A DNA stretch of 64,000 bases from Tachypleus tridentatus (taxonomy: Eukaryota > Arthropoda > Merostomata > Xiphosura > Limulidae), in the NCBI RefSeq assembly GCF_004210375.1, contig NC_134834.1, positions 18,345,027-18,409,026 of the forward strand, in the 5' to 3' direction. Of the stretch, positions 43,697-53,270 are shown piece by piece. The first letter of the stretch is position 1; every line of letters begins with the position of its first letter. Position numbers and translations under genes: made by a program. The notes below the pieces were generated by a model. The model saw only the letters and a program-made list of their open reading frames with translations, had not been told where the DNA came from and did no database searches.

Positions 43697-43772
43697 AGTT
43701 GGTTGGTTGGTTTGGTGTTTAATGGCCCAAAGCAACTAGACTATCTGCGCCTCCTATAGAGAAGGCGCTTTC
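43697..43772 (-). repeat. SINE family D 3' end
   Basis: On the minus strand this reads GGCGCAGATAGTCTAGTTGC, TTTGGGCCATTAAACACC and then AACC repeats. This has the same CAGATAG...TTGCTTTG layout as the other families' 3' ends but a different tail repeat (AACC). The 5' part is not recognised. Confidence 0.5.
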
Positions 43773-43867
43773 TGCGCTTAAAGAAATCAAATAAAATCTA
43801 AAAAGCACGAGTTGAAAACTGAAATAAATTATTCATCTTTTTTCGAGTACGTTTGCAAAATTCGTTT

Positions 43868-44152
43868 GTTTTGGTTTGTTTGTTTGTTTTGGAATTTCGC
43901 ACAAAGCTACTCGAGGGCTATCTGCGCTAACCGTCCCTAATTTAGCAGTGTAAGACTAGAGGGAAGGCAGCTAGTCATTACCAGCCATTGCGGACTGTTG
44001 GGCTACTCTTTTACCAACGAATAATGGGATTGACCGTCACATTATAACGCCCACACGGCTGGGAGGGCGAGCATGTTGGTGCGACCGGGATTCGAATCCG
44101 TGACCCTCGAATTACGTGTCGAACGCCTTAACAGGCTTGGCCATGCCGGGCC
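43868..44152 (-). mobile_element. SINE family A, full length
   Basis: The minus-strand copy starts GGCCCGGCATGGCCAAGCCTG at its head, with GGATTCGAATCCCGG near box B. It has the full body and a (AAAC)n tail at the left end (TTTGTTTGTTTGTTTTGGAA on plus). Confidence 0.95.
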
Positions 44153-44160
44153 TGTATATG

Positions 44161-44184
44161 TGACGTAATGACGCAATGACGTAA
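44161..44184. repeat. three TGACGYAA units between two SINEs
   Basis: TGACGTAA, TGACGCAA and TGACGTAA sit in tandem between the head of one SINE A and the tail of the next. The last unit forms AATGACGTAATTGC, which also flanks the SINE A tail at 48,944. Confidence 0.7.
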
Positions 44185-44187
44185 TTG

Positions 44188-44429
44188 CTTTTTTGTTTGT
44201 TTGTTTTTGAATTTCGCACAAAGCTACTCGAGGGCTATCTGTGCTAGCTGTCTTTAGCAGTGTAAGACTAGAGAGAAGGCATCTAGTCATCACAACCCAC
44301 ATGGCCTCACACTGCTAAATTAGGGCCGGCTAGCGCAGATAGCCCTCGTGCAGCTTTGCGCGAAATTCAAATTCCGTCACATTATAACGCCCCCACGGCT
44401 GAAAGGACAAGCATGTTTGATGCCGGGCC
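44188..44429. mobile_element. SINE family A with an internal inversion
   Basis: 44,188-44,303 is minus-strand 3' half (TTGAATTTCGCACAAAGC...). 44,306-44,370 is plus-strand 3' end (CACACTGCTAAATTAGGG to GCGCGAAATTCAAA). 44,372-44,429 returns to minus strand (CCGTCACATTATAACGCCC to TGCCGGGCC). One element, or two overlapping ones, has been rearranged. Confidence 0.8.
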
Positions 44430-45099
44430 AACAAGATTATGAAATGAAAAACTTGTATTCTACTCCATTATAATTTACGTCTCTTTGTTTTTATTCTGCG
44501 TTTGATTTGAAACACGTTGTCACTTTTTAGGTTATTTTTATTGCATGTAAAGTAACGCACTTTATCGATTTCATTTATATTGTTATTTTAAGAACATTAG
44601 CCACAGCACTTTTAATAAATTAGGCAAAAAGGTTATGTATTTAAATTGACTTAACAATAATGTACGAAACGTCATATTCCGTCTTATCACTTCTATTATA
44701 TATTCCACTTCACGTGAACTAAGTCAGTGTTCTGCTATCCGTGTGTCCTCCATATGTCTAAAGGGGGTCCCATGTAGATAAGTGTCTATGTTATTATTTA
44801 GATATGGCATACAATGATGTTAAAAATAAAACACCAAATATAGTGGAATTTGTGTGTGTCTACATAATTATATTAGTTTTAAATCCATTTTCTGGAGTTG
44901 TCTTTGCGTGCTGTGAAAGAAAAAAATTCAATTTCACTTCAGTGATCGATCAAAGCACGTGGCTCCAACTACAAGTAGAAAAGGAAACCTTTTAAATGTT
45001 CTTATAATGCTGCAGACTTTATCAGACAGTTCGTAGCTTCTAACATCTTTTGTTTGTGGTCTAATGGTAGAATTCTTTACATCCTGTCTCCTCATAGAA
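44430..45099. other. unassigned spacer
   Basis: AT-rich. A 63-codon plus frame at 44,804-44,995 starts with MAYNDVKNKTPN and has a hydrophobic stretch (VYIIILVLNPFSGVVFACC), but no similarity is recognised and it may be chance. Confidence 0.35.
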
Positions 45100-45205
45100 C
45101 AGCGATAAGTCTACGGACTTACAATGCTAAACTCTGAGGTTTGGTTCCCCATGTTGGACACAGCAGATAGTCAAATATGGTTGTTCTCTAAAACAAACAA
45201 ATAGT
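45100..45205 (+). repeat. old SINE family B copy
   Basis: ACAGCGATAAGTCTACGGAC, TTACAATGCTAAACTCTGAG and GTTTGGTTCCCC, then GGACACAGCAGATAGTCAA, match the head, box B and 3' core of family B with moderate divergence. Confidence 0.6.
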
Positions 45206-45667
45206 CTAGAAGTCAATATAATGTATAGCTTTGTATTTCGTTATGAGACTGAACGTATTTTTATGCCCCAGTTTTGTCAGCAGAGTGAGTAAAGATGCTC
45301 ACGTTATTAAGGGATGAGCTGTTCTATATAAAATTTAAGATTAGCTGGCGTTCCAACAGGTCGTTTTGATTAGTACACACACGTGCGGAACTTTTACACG
45401 TCCATGATCGCATTATTGCATACCTATGTGGACTTTTGACAGGATGAAAATCATTTCCTTCTGCATAACTCAGGATGGCAAAATCCTGAACAGGCCTCAA
45501 AAGTATTACTTTATTTCACTAATCATGTTATTAACTATTGATACATTTCCAGCGAGTGCTATTGTAATCCAACTAGGGACTACATAACTTCATGAAATTA
45601 AGTTTGTATGTACTTCTAAAAACTAATAGTAATATATTATCACAATTAATGTGTTACATGATCACAA
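45206..45667. other. unassigned spacer
   Basis: No gene or repeat recognised. Confidence 0.4.
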
Positions 45668-45940
45668 GCCCGGCATGGCTAGATCGGTTAAGGTGTTCGA
45701 CTGGTAATCTGAGGGCCGCGGGTTCGAATCCCCGTCACACCAAACATGCTCGCCCTTTCAGCCGTGGGAGGCATTATAACGTGAGTTTAATCCCACTATT
45801 CTTCGGTAAAAGAGGAGCCTAAGAGTTGGCGGTGGGTGGTGGTAACTAGCTGAATTCCTTCTAGTCGTACACTGCTAAATTTGGGACAGCTAGTGCAGAT
45901 AGCCCTCGTATAGCTTTGTGCGAAATTCAAAAAAACAAAC
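45668..45940 (+). mobile_element. SINE family A, full length
   Basis: The best preserved copy. The head is GCCCGGCATGGCTAGATCGG (box A), with GCGGGTTCGAATCCCCGTC (box B). The body runs CAAACATGCTCGCCCTTTCA to CGTATAGCTTTGTGCGAAAT, with a CAAAAAAACAAAC tail. The head resembles a tRNA, consistent with an internal Pol III promoter. Confidence 0.95.
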
Positions 45941-46652
45941 TAACGCTAATTTGAATTATTGGTTGTACAGCAGTAGCAAAAAGGGTATATGAACATCGTT
46001 CTTATGAGGATTCTCTTAATTTACCCTAAATATCAGCTAAAAAATTCGAACCCTAGATGGGTTTAGGTTTCGATTCAGAAAACATTTAGGGGGTAGAGGC
46101 TGATAGAGAGAAAGAGGCATTTTTTTTCAAGCATCGCAAAGTAACATAGGGTGAAAGCCCATGAGAAATGAACATCTGACATTGGACAAAGCTGTAGTCA
46201 TCCATATAAATATATAATATTTGTGATAAAAATTTTATCAAAATAATATCTGGTAGCATTCTGGTTCGTAAACTTACATTTTTTTATGTATCATTTGTTT
46301 GTTCATCGCTCTTCTGCTAAATTTCACTGTGAAGAAAATCCAAGAATTTGTATCCACCATGTTTCCTCTTTTAGTCCTAATTACGCTTGACAGTTTACCC
46401 TTCCAAGAACGCTTCCAAGAATTAATAGTTGGGTTTGACTGTTACTCTTACAACTACCTATGGCATTAACGTACAAAGCACGATTATTTTGTATCGTTGT
46501 TTGATGATAATGTCACGCAAACCTTAACTCTCAGTTCTACAGTCTGGCATGTGCATCGTTAGGCCAAACTCACACCCAGCTAAACTCTTATCAAACAGTT
46601 AACCAAATGTTTCGATAAAACTGCAGACCCAGGAAATGTTATATACAGAAAG
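45941..46652. other. unassigned spacer
   Basis: AT-rich sequence without a recognisable gene or repeat family. Confidence 0.4.
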
Positions 46653-47008
46653 GACGGGTTTGAACCAAACATGCTCACTCGTTCAGCCGTGGGGGCGTTA
46701 TAATGTGACGGTCAATTCCTCTAGTCATTGGTAAGAGAGTAGTCCAAGAGTTGGCGGTGGGTGATGATGACTAGCTGCCTTCCCTCTAGTCTTACACTGC
46801 TAGCCCCCGCTAGTACAGCGGTATGTCTCCGGATTTACAACGCTAAAATCAGGGGTTTGATTCCCCTCGGTGGGCTGAGCAGATAGCCCTTTGTGGCTTT
46901 GCTATATGAAAAACACACAAACACACACTTACACTGCTAAATTAGGGACGGCTAGCACAGATAGCCCTCGAGTAGCTTTGCGCGAAATTAAAAAAAAACA
47001 ACAAACAC
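46653..47008 (+). mobile_element. SINE family A split by a family B insertion
   Basis: SINE A runs from a truncated head (GGGTTTGAACCAAACATGC) to CTTACACTGCTA at 46,802. It is interrupted by 125 bp of SINE B and resumes with a second CTTACACTGCTA (46,928) through TAGCTTTGCGCGAAATT and its A-rich tail. The bases lost and regained match an intact SINE A once one copy of the 12-bp duplication is removed. Confidence 0.95.
46803..46927 (+). mobile_element. SINE family B inserted in SINE A with 12-bp duplication
   Basis: The head GCCCCCGCTAGTACAGCGGT and TTTACAACGCTAAAATCAGG lead to GGTTTGATTCCCCTC (box B), then the 3' core GAGCAGATAGCCCTTTGTGG and a CACACAAACACACA tail. CTTACACTGCTA flanks it at 46,791-46,802 and 46,928-46,939. 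Confidence 0.95.
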
Positions 47009-47448
47009 AGGAAGGAAAACAAGAAAACTAGCGAATAAATAAAACAAACCTTTGTTTCAAATAATGATATTATGTTTATTACCACCTGGCCATCTATATA
47101 TTTCGTTGTGTTATTAACTGATTGCTGGAGCTGGAGAAAGGTTTTTTTTAGACATGCCTACACCAAATAAGAATAACAGAAATAATATTACCACATCAAG
47201 AGTAATCAAATAATCCATATATCAACAATTATTCCAAACAATATATATAAAGAAGGAAACCCTCAACAATTACCTGATTAAATTGTGCTAAGGTTATGTT
47301 CTGAATTACTTATAAACAGGTAAAGAGTTGTTTATCCAACTCTCGAAACCAATCAATTTCAAACTGACTTATAATTTCAGTCGTCGTTAACTGGGATTTT
47401 TTAACATAATCTCAATTATTCTTAAAATTCACACAAAGCTACACAAAA
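47009..47448. other. unassigned spacer
   Basis: No recognised feature. Confidence 0.4.
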
Positions 47449-47527
47449 ATTGGGTTTCGATACTCGTGGTGGGCAGAGCACACATAACCCTTGTGTAGCT
47501 TTGTGTTTAATTCTGAACAAACAAAGC
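47449..47527 (+). repeat. SINE family C, 3' half
   Basis: TTGGGTTTCGATACTCGTGG, then TGGGCAGAGCACACATAACC, CTTGTGTAGCTTTGTG and TTTAATTCTGAACAAACAAA. This is box B, the shared 3' core and the tail of family C; the head is missing. Confidence 0.7.
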
Positions 47528-47631
47528 CACACAACGATTTTTTGCGTTAACTTTGCCCAATTTTGAACTAATTAACTAGAAACACATGACAAAAAATATC
47601 ATGTACCGACAATTTTTATGCTACAATAACG

Positions 47632-47901
47632 GTTTGTTTGTTTGTTTGTTTGTTTTTTAATTTCACGCAAAGCTACTCGAAGGCTATCTGCGCTAGCCGT
47701 CCCTAATTTAGCAGTTTAACACTAGAGGGAAGACAGCTAGTCATCACCACCCACCGCCAAATCTTGGGCTATTTGGGATTGATTGTCACATTATAATGCT
47801 CCACGGTTGAAAGGGCGAGCATATTTGGTGCTATGGGAACTCGAACCCGCGACCCTCAGATTACGAGTCCAACGTCTTAACCCACCTGGCCATGCCGGGC
47901 C
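47632..47901 (-). mobile_element. SINE family A, full length
   Basis: Minus-strand copy from the GGCCCGGCATGGCCAGGTGG head (47,901) to the AAAC tail (TTTGTTTGTTTGTTTG on plus). A short deletion in the middle removes the ACTCTTTTACCAACGAA segment near 47,770. Confidence 0.95.
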
Positions 47902-48324
47902 TACTTTAACGGAATAGTGAGATTTGTCCGTTCTTTTACAATACAGCCAACGTCTTAAAGTACGGAGCGCACTCTTTTGTTTTGTTGTTGTTTTTAACAA
48001 ATCATAACTTACAGAAATTCCACCAATAAATGAAAACCGACATAAAGGAATTCCTCCAATAACTGACGACTATCATAAATCCTCCAATAAACGAAGACTA
48101 GCTAGCAATTACTTCTCCCGAAATAGTTGACTGCGAAGTTACAGGTGGTTAATGTTTAACCTGAGAATACAAGTTTGTTTTAAGCTCGCACAAAGTATAT
48201 TCCATTTTCATAATGTTTCGATAACTAAATGTCTCAAAATCATGACGTTTCATCGCCCATCTCTTTATGATACAAAAAATATAATTATCAACTTTAAGGA
48301 TTAATTACTCTCTTAACCGCAAGG
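47902..48324. other. unassigned spacer
   Basis: No recognised feature. Confidence 0.4.
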
Positions 48325-48756
48325 TCTGTTTGTTTGCTTGTTTACTTGTTTGTTTGTTTGTTTTTGAATTTCGCGCAAAGCTACTCGAGGGCTATTTGCG
48401 CTAGCCGTCCCTAATTTAGCAGTGTCAGACCAGAGGGAATGCAGTTAGTCATCACCACCCACTGTCAACTCTTGGGCTACTCTTTTACCAAAGAATTGTG
48501 GGATTTACCGTAATATAATAACGCCCCCACGGTTGAAAGAGCGAGCATGTTTACTGCGACGGGAATTCGAACCCGCAACCTCCAGATTACAAGTCTAGCA
48601 CCTTAATCAACTGGCCAGTACCCCGCTGGAATAGAGGTAAGTCTACGGATTTACAACGTTAAAATCAGGAGTTCGATTTCCCTCGGTGGAATCAGCAGAT
48701 AGCCCGATGTGGCTTTGCTATAAGAAAACACACACGCCACTTGGCCATTCCGGGCC
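48325..48756 (-). mobile_element. SINE family A split by a family B insertion
   Basis: The minus-strand SINE A runs from its tail at the left through the body to CAACTGGCCA (48,616). A plus-strand SINE B interrupts it, and it resumes with CCACTTGGCCATTCCGGGCC, the tip of the head. The two CTGGCCA/TTGGCCA flanks look like a slightly diverged target duplication. Confidence 0.9.
48618..48735 (+). mobile_element. SINE family B inserted in SINE A head
   Basis: TACCCCGCTGGAATAGAGGT, then TTTACAACGTTAAAATCAGG and GTTCGATTTCCCTCGG (box B), then CAGCAGATAGCCCGATGTGG and CTATAAGAAAACACACAC. It is full length with a CA-rich tail. Confidence 0.9.
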
Positions 48757-48942
48757 GATTCGTTGTGTAGCTTTGTGCTTGACAAAAGGGAAGCAAACAA
48801 CACAAAATAAATGGCGCTGTTCTGAAGAAATAAGTCCCACGTTGGGACAGCAATATGTTTTCGGATTTACAACTCTAAAATATGTCCATCACCTCAATGG
48901 ACACAGCAGATAACTCGATGTGACTTTGCTACCAGAAAAACA
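48757..48942 (+). repeat. SINE C tail fragment followed by decayed SINE B
   Basis: 48,757-48,800 has GTTGTGTAGCTTTGTGCTTG, a family C 3' end. 48,828-48,942 has GGGACAGCAATATGTTTTCG, GATTTACAACTCTAAAAT, then GACACAGCAGATAACTCGAT and GTGACTTTGCTACCAG, a diverged family B copy. Confidence 0.6.
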
Positions 48943-48954
48943 CAATGACGTAAT

Positions 48955-49242
48955 TGCGTTTTTGTTTGTTTGTTTTTGAATTTCGCACAAAGCTACTCGA
49001 GGGCTATCTGCGCTAGCCGTCCCTAATTTAGCAGTGTAAGACTAGAGGGAAAGCAGCTAGTCATCACCACCCACCGCTGACTCTTGAGCTACTACTCTTT
49101 TACCAACGAATAGTGGGATTAATCGTAACTTATAACGCCCCCACGGCTGAAAGGGCGAGCATGTTTGGCGCGACGGGGATGCGAACCCGCGACCCTCAGA
49201 TTACGAGTCGCACGCCTTAACACGCTTGGCCATGCCGGGCCT
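48955..49242 (-). mobile_element. SINE family A with 11-bp target duplication
   Basis: Minus-strand, full-length copy with head GGCCCGGCATGGCCAAGCGTG, intact box A/B layout and an AAAC tail. AATGACGTAAT occurs on both sides (48,944-48,954 and 49,243-49,253), a clear target-site duplication. Confidence 0.95.
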
Positions 49243-49253
49243 AATGACGTAAT

Positions 49254-49748
49254 AAAATGATATTTTTAATTTATTTCTTCAATATTTTTTTTTTGCAATA
49301 ATGAAATCGAGATAATTATTCCTCAGTTACACGTGGAATCATTATCAGCTCTTCTTCAGCATTCGTTTCCAATGATGTATGAATACAAAAGTGATGTTAT
49401 AAGTTTTCGAAACGTAAGAGTCACGTTGAAGGAGTTTTTTACTACTAAAGTTGTTCTTTTTTTCAGATCGATAGGTATAATATACTGAAATATTTGCGTC
49501 TACATAGGAAAATTTCTTCCTAAACTCATCACAGTTTCTCAAGAAAAGTGCTCCAAGCAATGAACAGGCTAGAACTCATTACTGATTCAATTATCAGTTC
49601 AGCGGTTTACCACTTACAAGTGAGTAAACATACTTAAAAAAAATAAAGGCTTAGGTACAGTGTTTTCATTACATTTCATTACAAAAAACAGATGTTTCAA
49701 ATACGTATGTGGTAAATCAATTGAGTCAAATTAATTTATTGTGTTGCT
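49254..49748. other. unassigned spacer
   Basis: A 71-codon minus frame (49,345-49,560) is not recognisable as a protein. Confidence 0.4.
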
Positions 49749-49825
49749 CAGGGACGTAAATCCTGGGGGGATACATTCCCTTCATTTTAGGTGGGGGGGT
49801 ATGGTGCATATAATCTACGCCCCTG
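49749..49825. mobile_element. small fold-back repeat, MITE-like
   Basis: CAGGGACGTA at the left and TACGCCCCTG at the right form imperfect 10-bp terminal inverted repeats (9 of 10). The interior is G-rich (CCTGGGGGG, GTGGGGGGGTATGG). Only one copy is present, so element status is tentative. Confidence 0.35.
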
Positions 49826-49841
49826 GTATTGCATGTTATAA

Positions 49842-50016
49842 AGAAAAGCGTTATACCTTGGAAAAATAGAAGTCTTCTTTAACTAAGACAATTTTATTTT
49901 ATGACAGGGTGGTTGCCCTTTGGAATGGGTTTCTTTCAGATGTTGTGGAGGTAATAAATTTTAGTGAGTTTAAGAGAAAACTTGATAACTATAGAAATGA
50001 AAAGGGCTGGCTTTAA
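49842..50016 (+). pseudogene. LINE reverse-transcriptase C-terminal remnant
   Basis: From about 49,903 the plus frame reads DRVVALWNGFLSDVV, then EFKRKLDNYRNEKGWL and a stop at 50,014-50,016. The pattern R-V-V-x-x-W-N-x-L/F-x-x-x-V-V followed by F-K-x-x-L-D is the familiar C-terminus of CR1/L2/Rex-type non-LTR retrotransposon ORF2 proteins. The preceding stretch KRYTLEK, then a stop codon, then KSS fits the region just upstream in that family, with the stop showing decay. The 5' part of the element is absent. Confidence 0.6.
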
Positions 50017-50049
50017 AAATTTTCTAAATTTATTCTTTCAGTAAGTTTA

Positions 50050-50306
50050 GTTTGTTTCTTTGTTTTTGAATTTCTCACAAAGCCACACGACGGCTATCCG
50101 CGCTAGCCATCACTAATTTTGCAGTGTAAGATTAGAGGGAAGGCAGCTAGTCATCACAACTCACCGCCAACTCTTGGGCTACTCTTTTACAAAAGAATAG
50201 AGGAATTGACTGTCACATTATAACGCCCCTACGGCTGAAAAGAGGTGGCGGGATCCGAACCCGTGACCTTCAGGTTGTGAGTCAAGTGCTCTAGCCATGT
50301 CGGACC
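50050..50306 (-). mobile_element. SINE family A, diverged
   Basis: Minus-strand copy from GGTCCGACATGGCTAGAGCA at the head (50,306), with a shortened box A region and GGGTTCGGATCCC at box B, to CTTTGTGAGAAATTCAAAAA and its tail. It is more diverged than the neighbouring copies. Confidence 0.9.
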
Positions 50307-51039
50307 TCAAATTAGCGATTACTGAAAAGTTATATACTGGAATAGAGATCGCTGAAATTTCTTTCTTTCAGAACTTTGGCACAATGTTACATAATGATCT
50401 GTATTGCTGTGCCTGGCCCGGGTATCAGGAGGGAAATACTTTGATTAGTTCATATTTGCTTTTGTAAAACCTTATGACGGTTGACATTCCAAAAAAAAAG
50501 TGTTTTTTTTACATTATGGGTCTATATGTTTTGACACATGGTTTGTTTACTAATATATTCGACATTAAGCAGATAACCTTGTTTTAGTTCTGTTTTCATT
50601 GAAACATACTCATTTAAATTACTCTATTAAATTACCATGATTCGGTGTGTAAAGCTACATAGTTTACTATACAAATTCTGTCCGCAGCGAGCGTCACAAA
50701 GTCACTATTTTGTGTACTTAAACTCACCTGGGACCTACAAATGTATGTTAGTGTCAAGGGTGTAAACACGCAGTTTGTTGTTGTTTTTTTCTGAACGTAA
50801 ACGGACAAATATATTTATCTTTAGAAGCATAAAATAATATATTTTATTTATGTAAAACATAATGCCCAATTAGAACTGATAAATTCGTCTAATAAGATTA
50901 TTTTCGGTAATTTTTAGAAGTATTCGGACATTATCCGTAAATATATTTGTTTTATGTAAAGCGTAATACGCAAATAGAGCTTCTGAAAGCGGAATGATTT
51001 ATTATTTCATGCATACATACAAATAAGCTTGTTTTCTAA
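50307..51039. other. AT-rich spacer upstream of the helicase gene
   Basis: No recognised feature. Confidence 0.4.
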
Positions 51040-51140
51040 GTCCCCATTGGACTTATAACGTTAAAAACCGGGTTTCGATACTCGCAGTGGGCAGAACACA
51101 CACAAACCGTTGAAGCTTTGTGCTAATTTAAACCCAAAAA
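51040..51140 (+). repeat. SINE family C, partial
   Basis: TAAGTCCCCATTGGACTTAT, AACGTTAAAAACCGGGTTTC and GATACTCGCAGTGGGCAGAA, then ACACACACAAACCGTTGAAG and CTTTGTGCTAATTTAAACC. The 5' end of the head is missing. Confidence 0.65.
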
Positions 51141-51290
51141 ACAAAATTTATTTTTTTTTACAATTTTATATTATCTTCTCTTAGATGGCGCTGGAATCAA
51201 ATATCAGGATCATGGTGTGACGCATAGAGAAAGGTGAAGGAATTTATAGGCCGTGTTTATGTAACTAAATATATTAAAATTTATAATTAG

Positions 51291-51356
51291 ATGGAGGAAA
51301 ATAATTCAAGTTCGTCACTTTTACTAAACTTGAATGAGCAGAAGACTGATTTGCAG
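51291..51356 (+). CDS. DDX31: DDX31-like DEAD-box RNA helicase, exon 1 (start codon)
   Basis: This is the first coding exon of a gene that continues past the right end of the window. ATG at 51,291 is directly preceded by an in-frame TAG, so it is the first possible start in this exon. The 22 codons (MEENNSSSSLLLNLNEQ...) end at a good donor, CAG|GTGAGT, in phase 0. Together the six exons give 208 residues matching the N-terminal part of DDX31 (yeast Dbp7). Members of this family are nucleolar ATP-dependent RNA helicases involved in large ribosomal subunit assembly. The family assignment rests on exons 2-6. Exon 1 fits by phase and position only, so it is the least certain piece. The 5' UTR and promoter are not defined. 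Confidence 0.6.
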
Positions 51357-52411
51357 GTGAGTATGTATATTACCCAGATTGTCACGAACACAGTAATACT
51401 AAATAAATAAATAAATAACGATAGTGTAGAGTATAACTGTAGGCTACATTATAATCTTTAAGCCATGCACGCATAATTGGCTACTCAGAATGAAAGTAGT
51501 AAAATCAGCAAGTCCGGCATAAATTCTGATAACGTGTATGTTATATAATTTAGTAGTAAATTTGCTATAAAGCATATTTAGTATTGTTATATTTGAGCAA
51601 AATCAAGAACTTTGCTGTAGTGGAATCATTTACATAAGGCAAAAACTGAAATGGTCCTTGTTTTACTGGGACGTCTAGTAACCATATATATACATTTGCG
51701 ATATGCATTTCTGTAATAAATGTGATGAAACATATCAAATAAAGGAAATTAAGAATTGTAATTGATCTCTCAATATATATATAGTTTGTTATAAACAAAA
51801 ACAAGCTGAAAACAAGAATAAAAAAATGCTGCACCAATTGAAAAGATTAGAGGGTCAGGCTATAATTTGGGATATAAAATGTACCCTAGGTTTGGGAGGT
51901 GACTGAAGAAGTAGGACCCACATTGCAGTAGGGCTACACTGTCCATTATTCTTGCATAAAGAAATAAAATAAAGAAATAGCAGTATGTTAACTACATCTT
52001 TATGATCATTACATTATTGGCTTCAGTTGTACTTCAGTAATCAGTGTTTTCCTAAACATGTATATGTCCTTTGAACATATGAACAACTGTTATACAAGTT
52101 CGTTTTGCAGAAGGCTTGTTTGTTAATCTTAGCCTATATGCATCATTGATTTAGGTCATGTATTAAACACGCTTATTTATTCTTTCAGGAACTGTTATTT
52201 TATAATAATTATCCCCCAAAAAAACACAAACAAACAAACATGACTTGCAAATTAAATCCAAAGTGGATTCACTCTTACTTTTTGTCTTTTATTTTTCTTG
52301 GATGTGAGCATTCCAGTACAAGCCATTTTCTGTTTCCTGTTCAGGTAATGCTCAAACACATTTTTTGAAGGAATTCATAAATGTCTATTTATTTCATCAT
52401 AGAATCTTTGT

Positions 52412-53270
52412 GATCCGTTAAGTATCAGTTCCTTCCCTCACATTGATGGTTTAGGTGATCTGTTAAGTATCAGTTCCCTCACATTGATGGTTTAGGTGAT
52501 TTGTTAAGTATCAGTTCCTTCCCTCACATTGATGGTTTAGGTGATTTGTTAAGTATCAGTTCCTTCCCTCACATTGATGGTTTAGGTGATCTGTTAAGTA
52601 TCAGTTCCTTCCCTCACATTGATGGTTTAGGTGATCCATTAAGTATCAGTTCCTTCCCTCACATTGATGGTTTAGGTGATCCATTAAGTATCAGTTCCTT
52701 CCCTCACATTGATGGTTTAGGTGATCTGTTAAGTATCAGTTCCTTCCCTCACATTGATGATTTAGGTGATCTGTTAAGTATCAGTTCCTTCCCTCACAAT
52801 GATGATTTAGGTGATCTGTTAAGTATCAGTTCCTTCCCTCACATTGATGATTTAGGTGATCTGTTAAGTATCAGTTCCTTCCCTCACATTGATGGTTTAG
52901 GTGATCTGTTAAGTATCAGTTCCTTCCCTCACATTGATGGTTTAGGTGATCTGTTAAGTATCAGTTCCTTCCCTCACATTGATGATTTAGGTGATCTGTT
53001 AAGTATCAGTTCCTTCCCTCACACTGATGATTTAGGTGATCTGTTAAGTATCAGTTCCTTCCCTCACATTGATGATGTAGGTTATCTGTTAAGTATCAGT
53101 TCCTTCCCTCACATTGATGGTTTAGGTGATCTGTTAAGTATCAGTTCCTTCCCTCACATTGATGATTTAGGTGATCTGTTAAGTATCAGTTCCTTCCCTC
53201 ACATTGATGGTTTAGGTGATCTGTTAAGTATCAGTTCCTTCCCTCACATTGATGGTTTAGGCTACTCCTG
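52412..53270. repeat. 45-bp intronic minisatellite, about 19 copies
   Basis: Units read GTTAAGTATCAGTTCCTTCC, then CTCACATTGATGG and TTTAGGTGATCT, in strict 45-bp register; one early copy lacks 4 bp. Since 45 is a multiple of three, one plus frame is open through 17 copies with a 15-residue repeat (LLSISSFPHIDGLGD). The other five frames have a stop in nearly every unit. There is no start codon context, splice acceptor or homology to suggest translation, and it sits inside the inferred intron 1. Confidence 0.95.

Noticed and set aside
45592..45822. 76-residue protein with a PAWLDRLRCSTGNLR segment
   Set aside because: It is a translation of the SINE A head. The same kind of peptide appears at 44,042-44,302 and 47,791-48,000 for the same reason.
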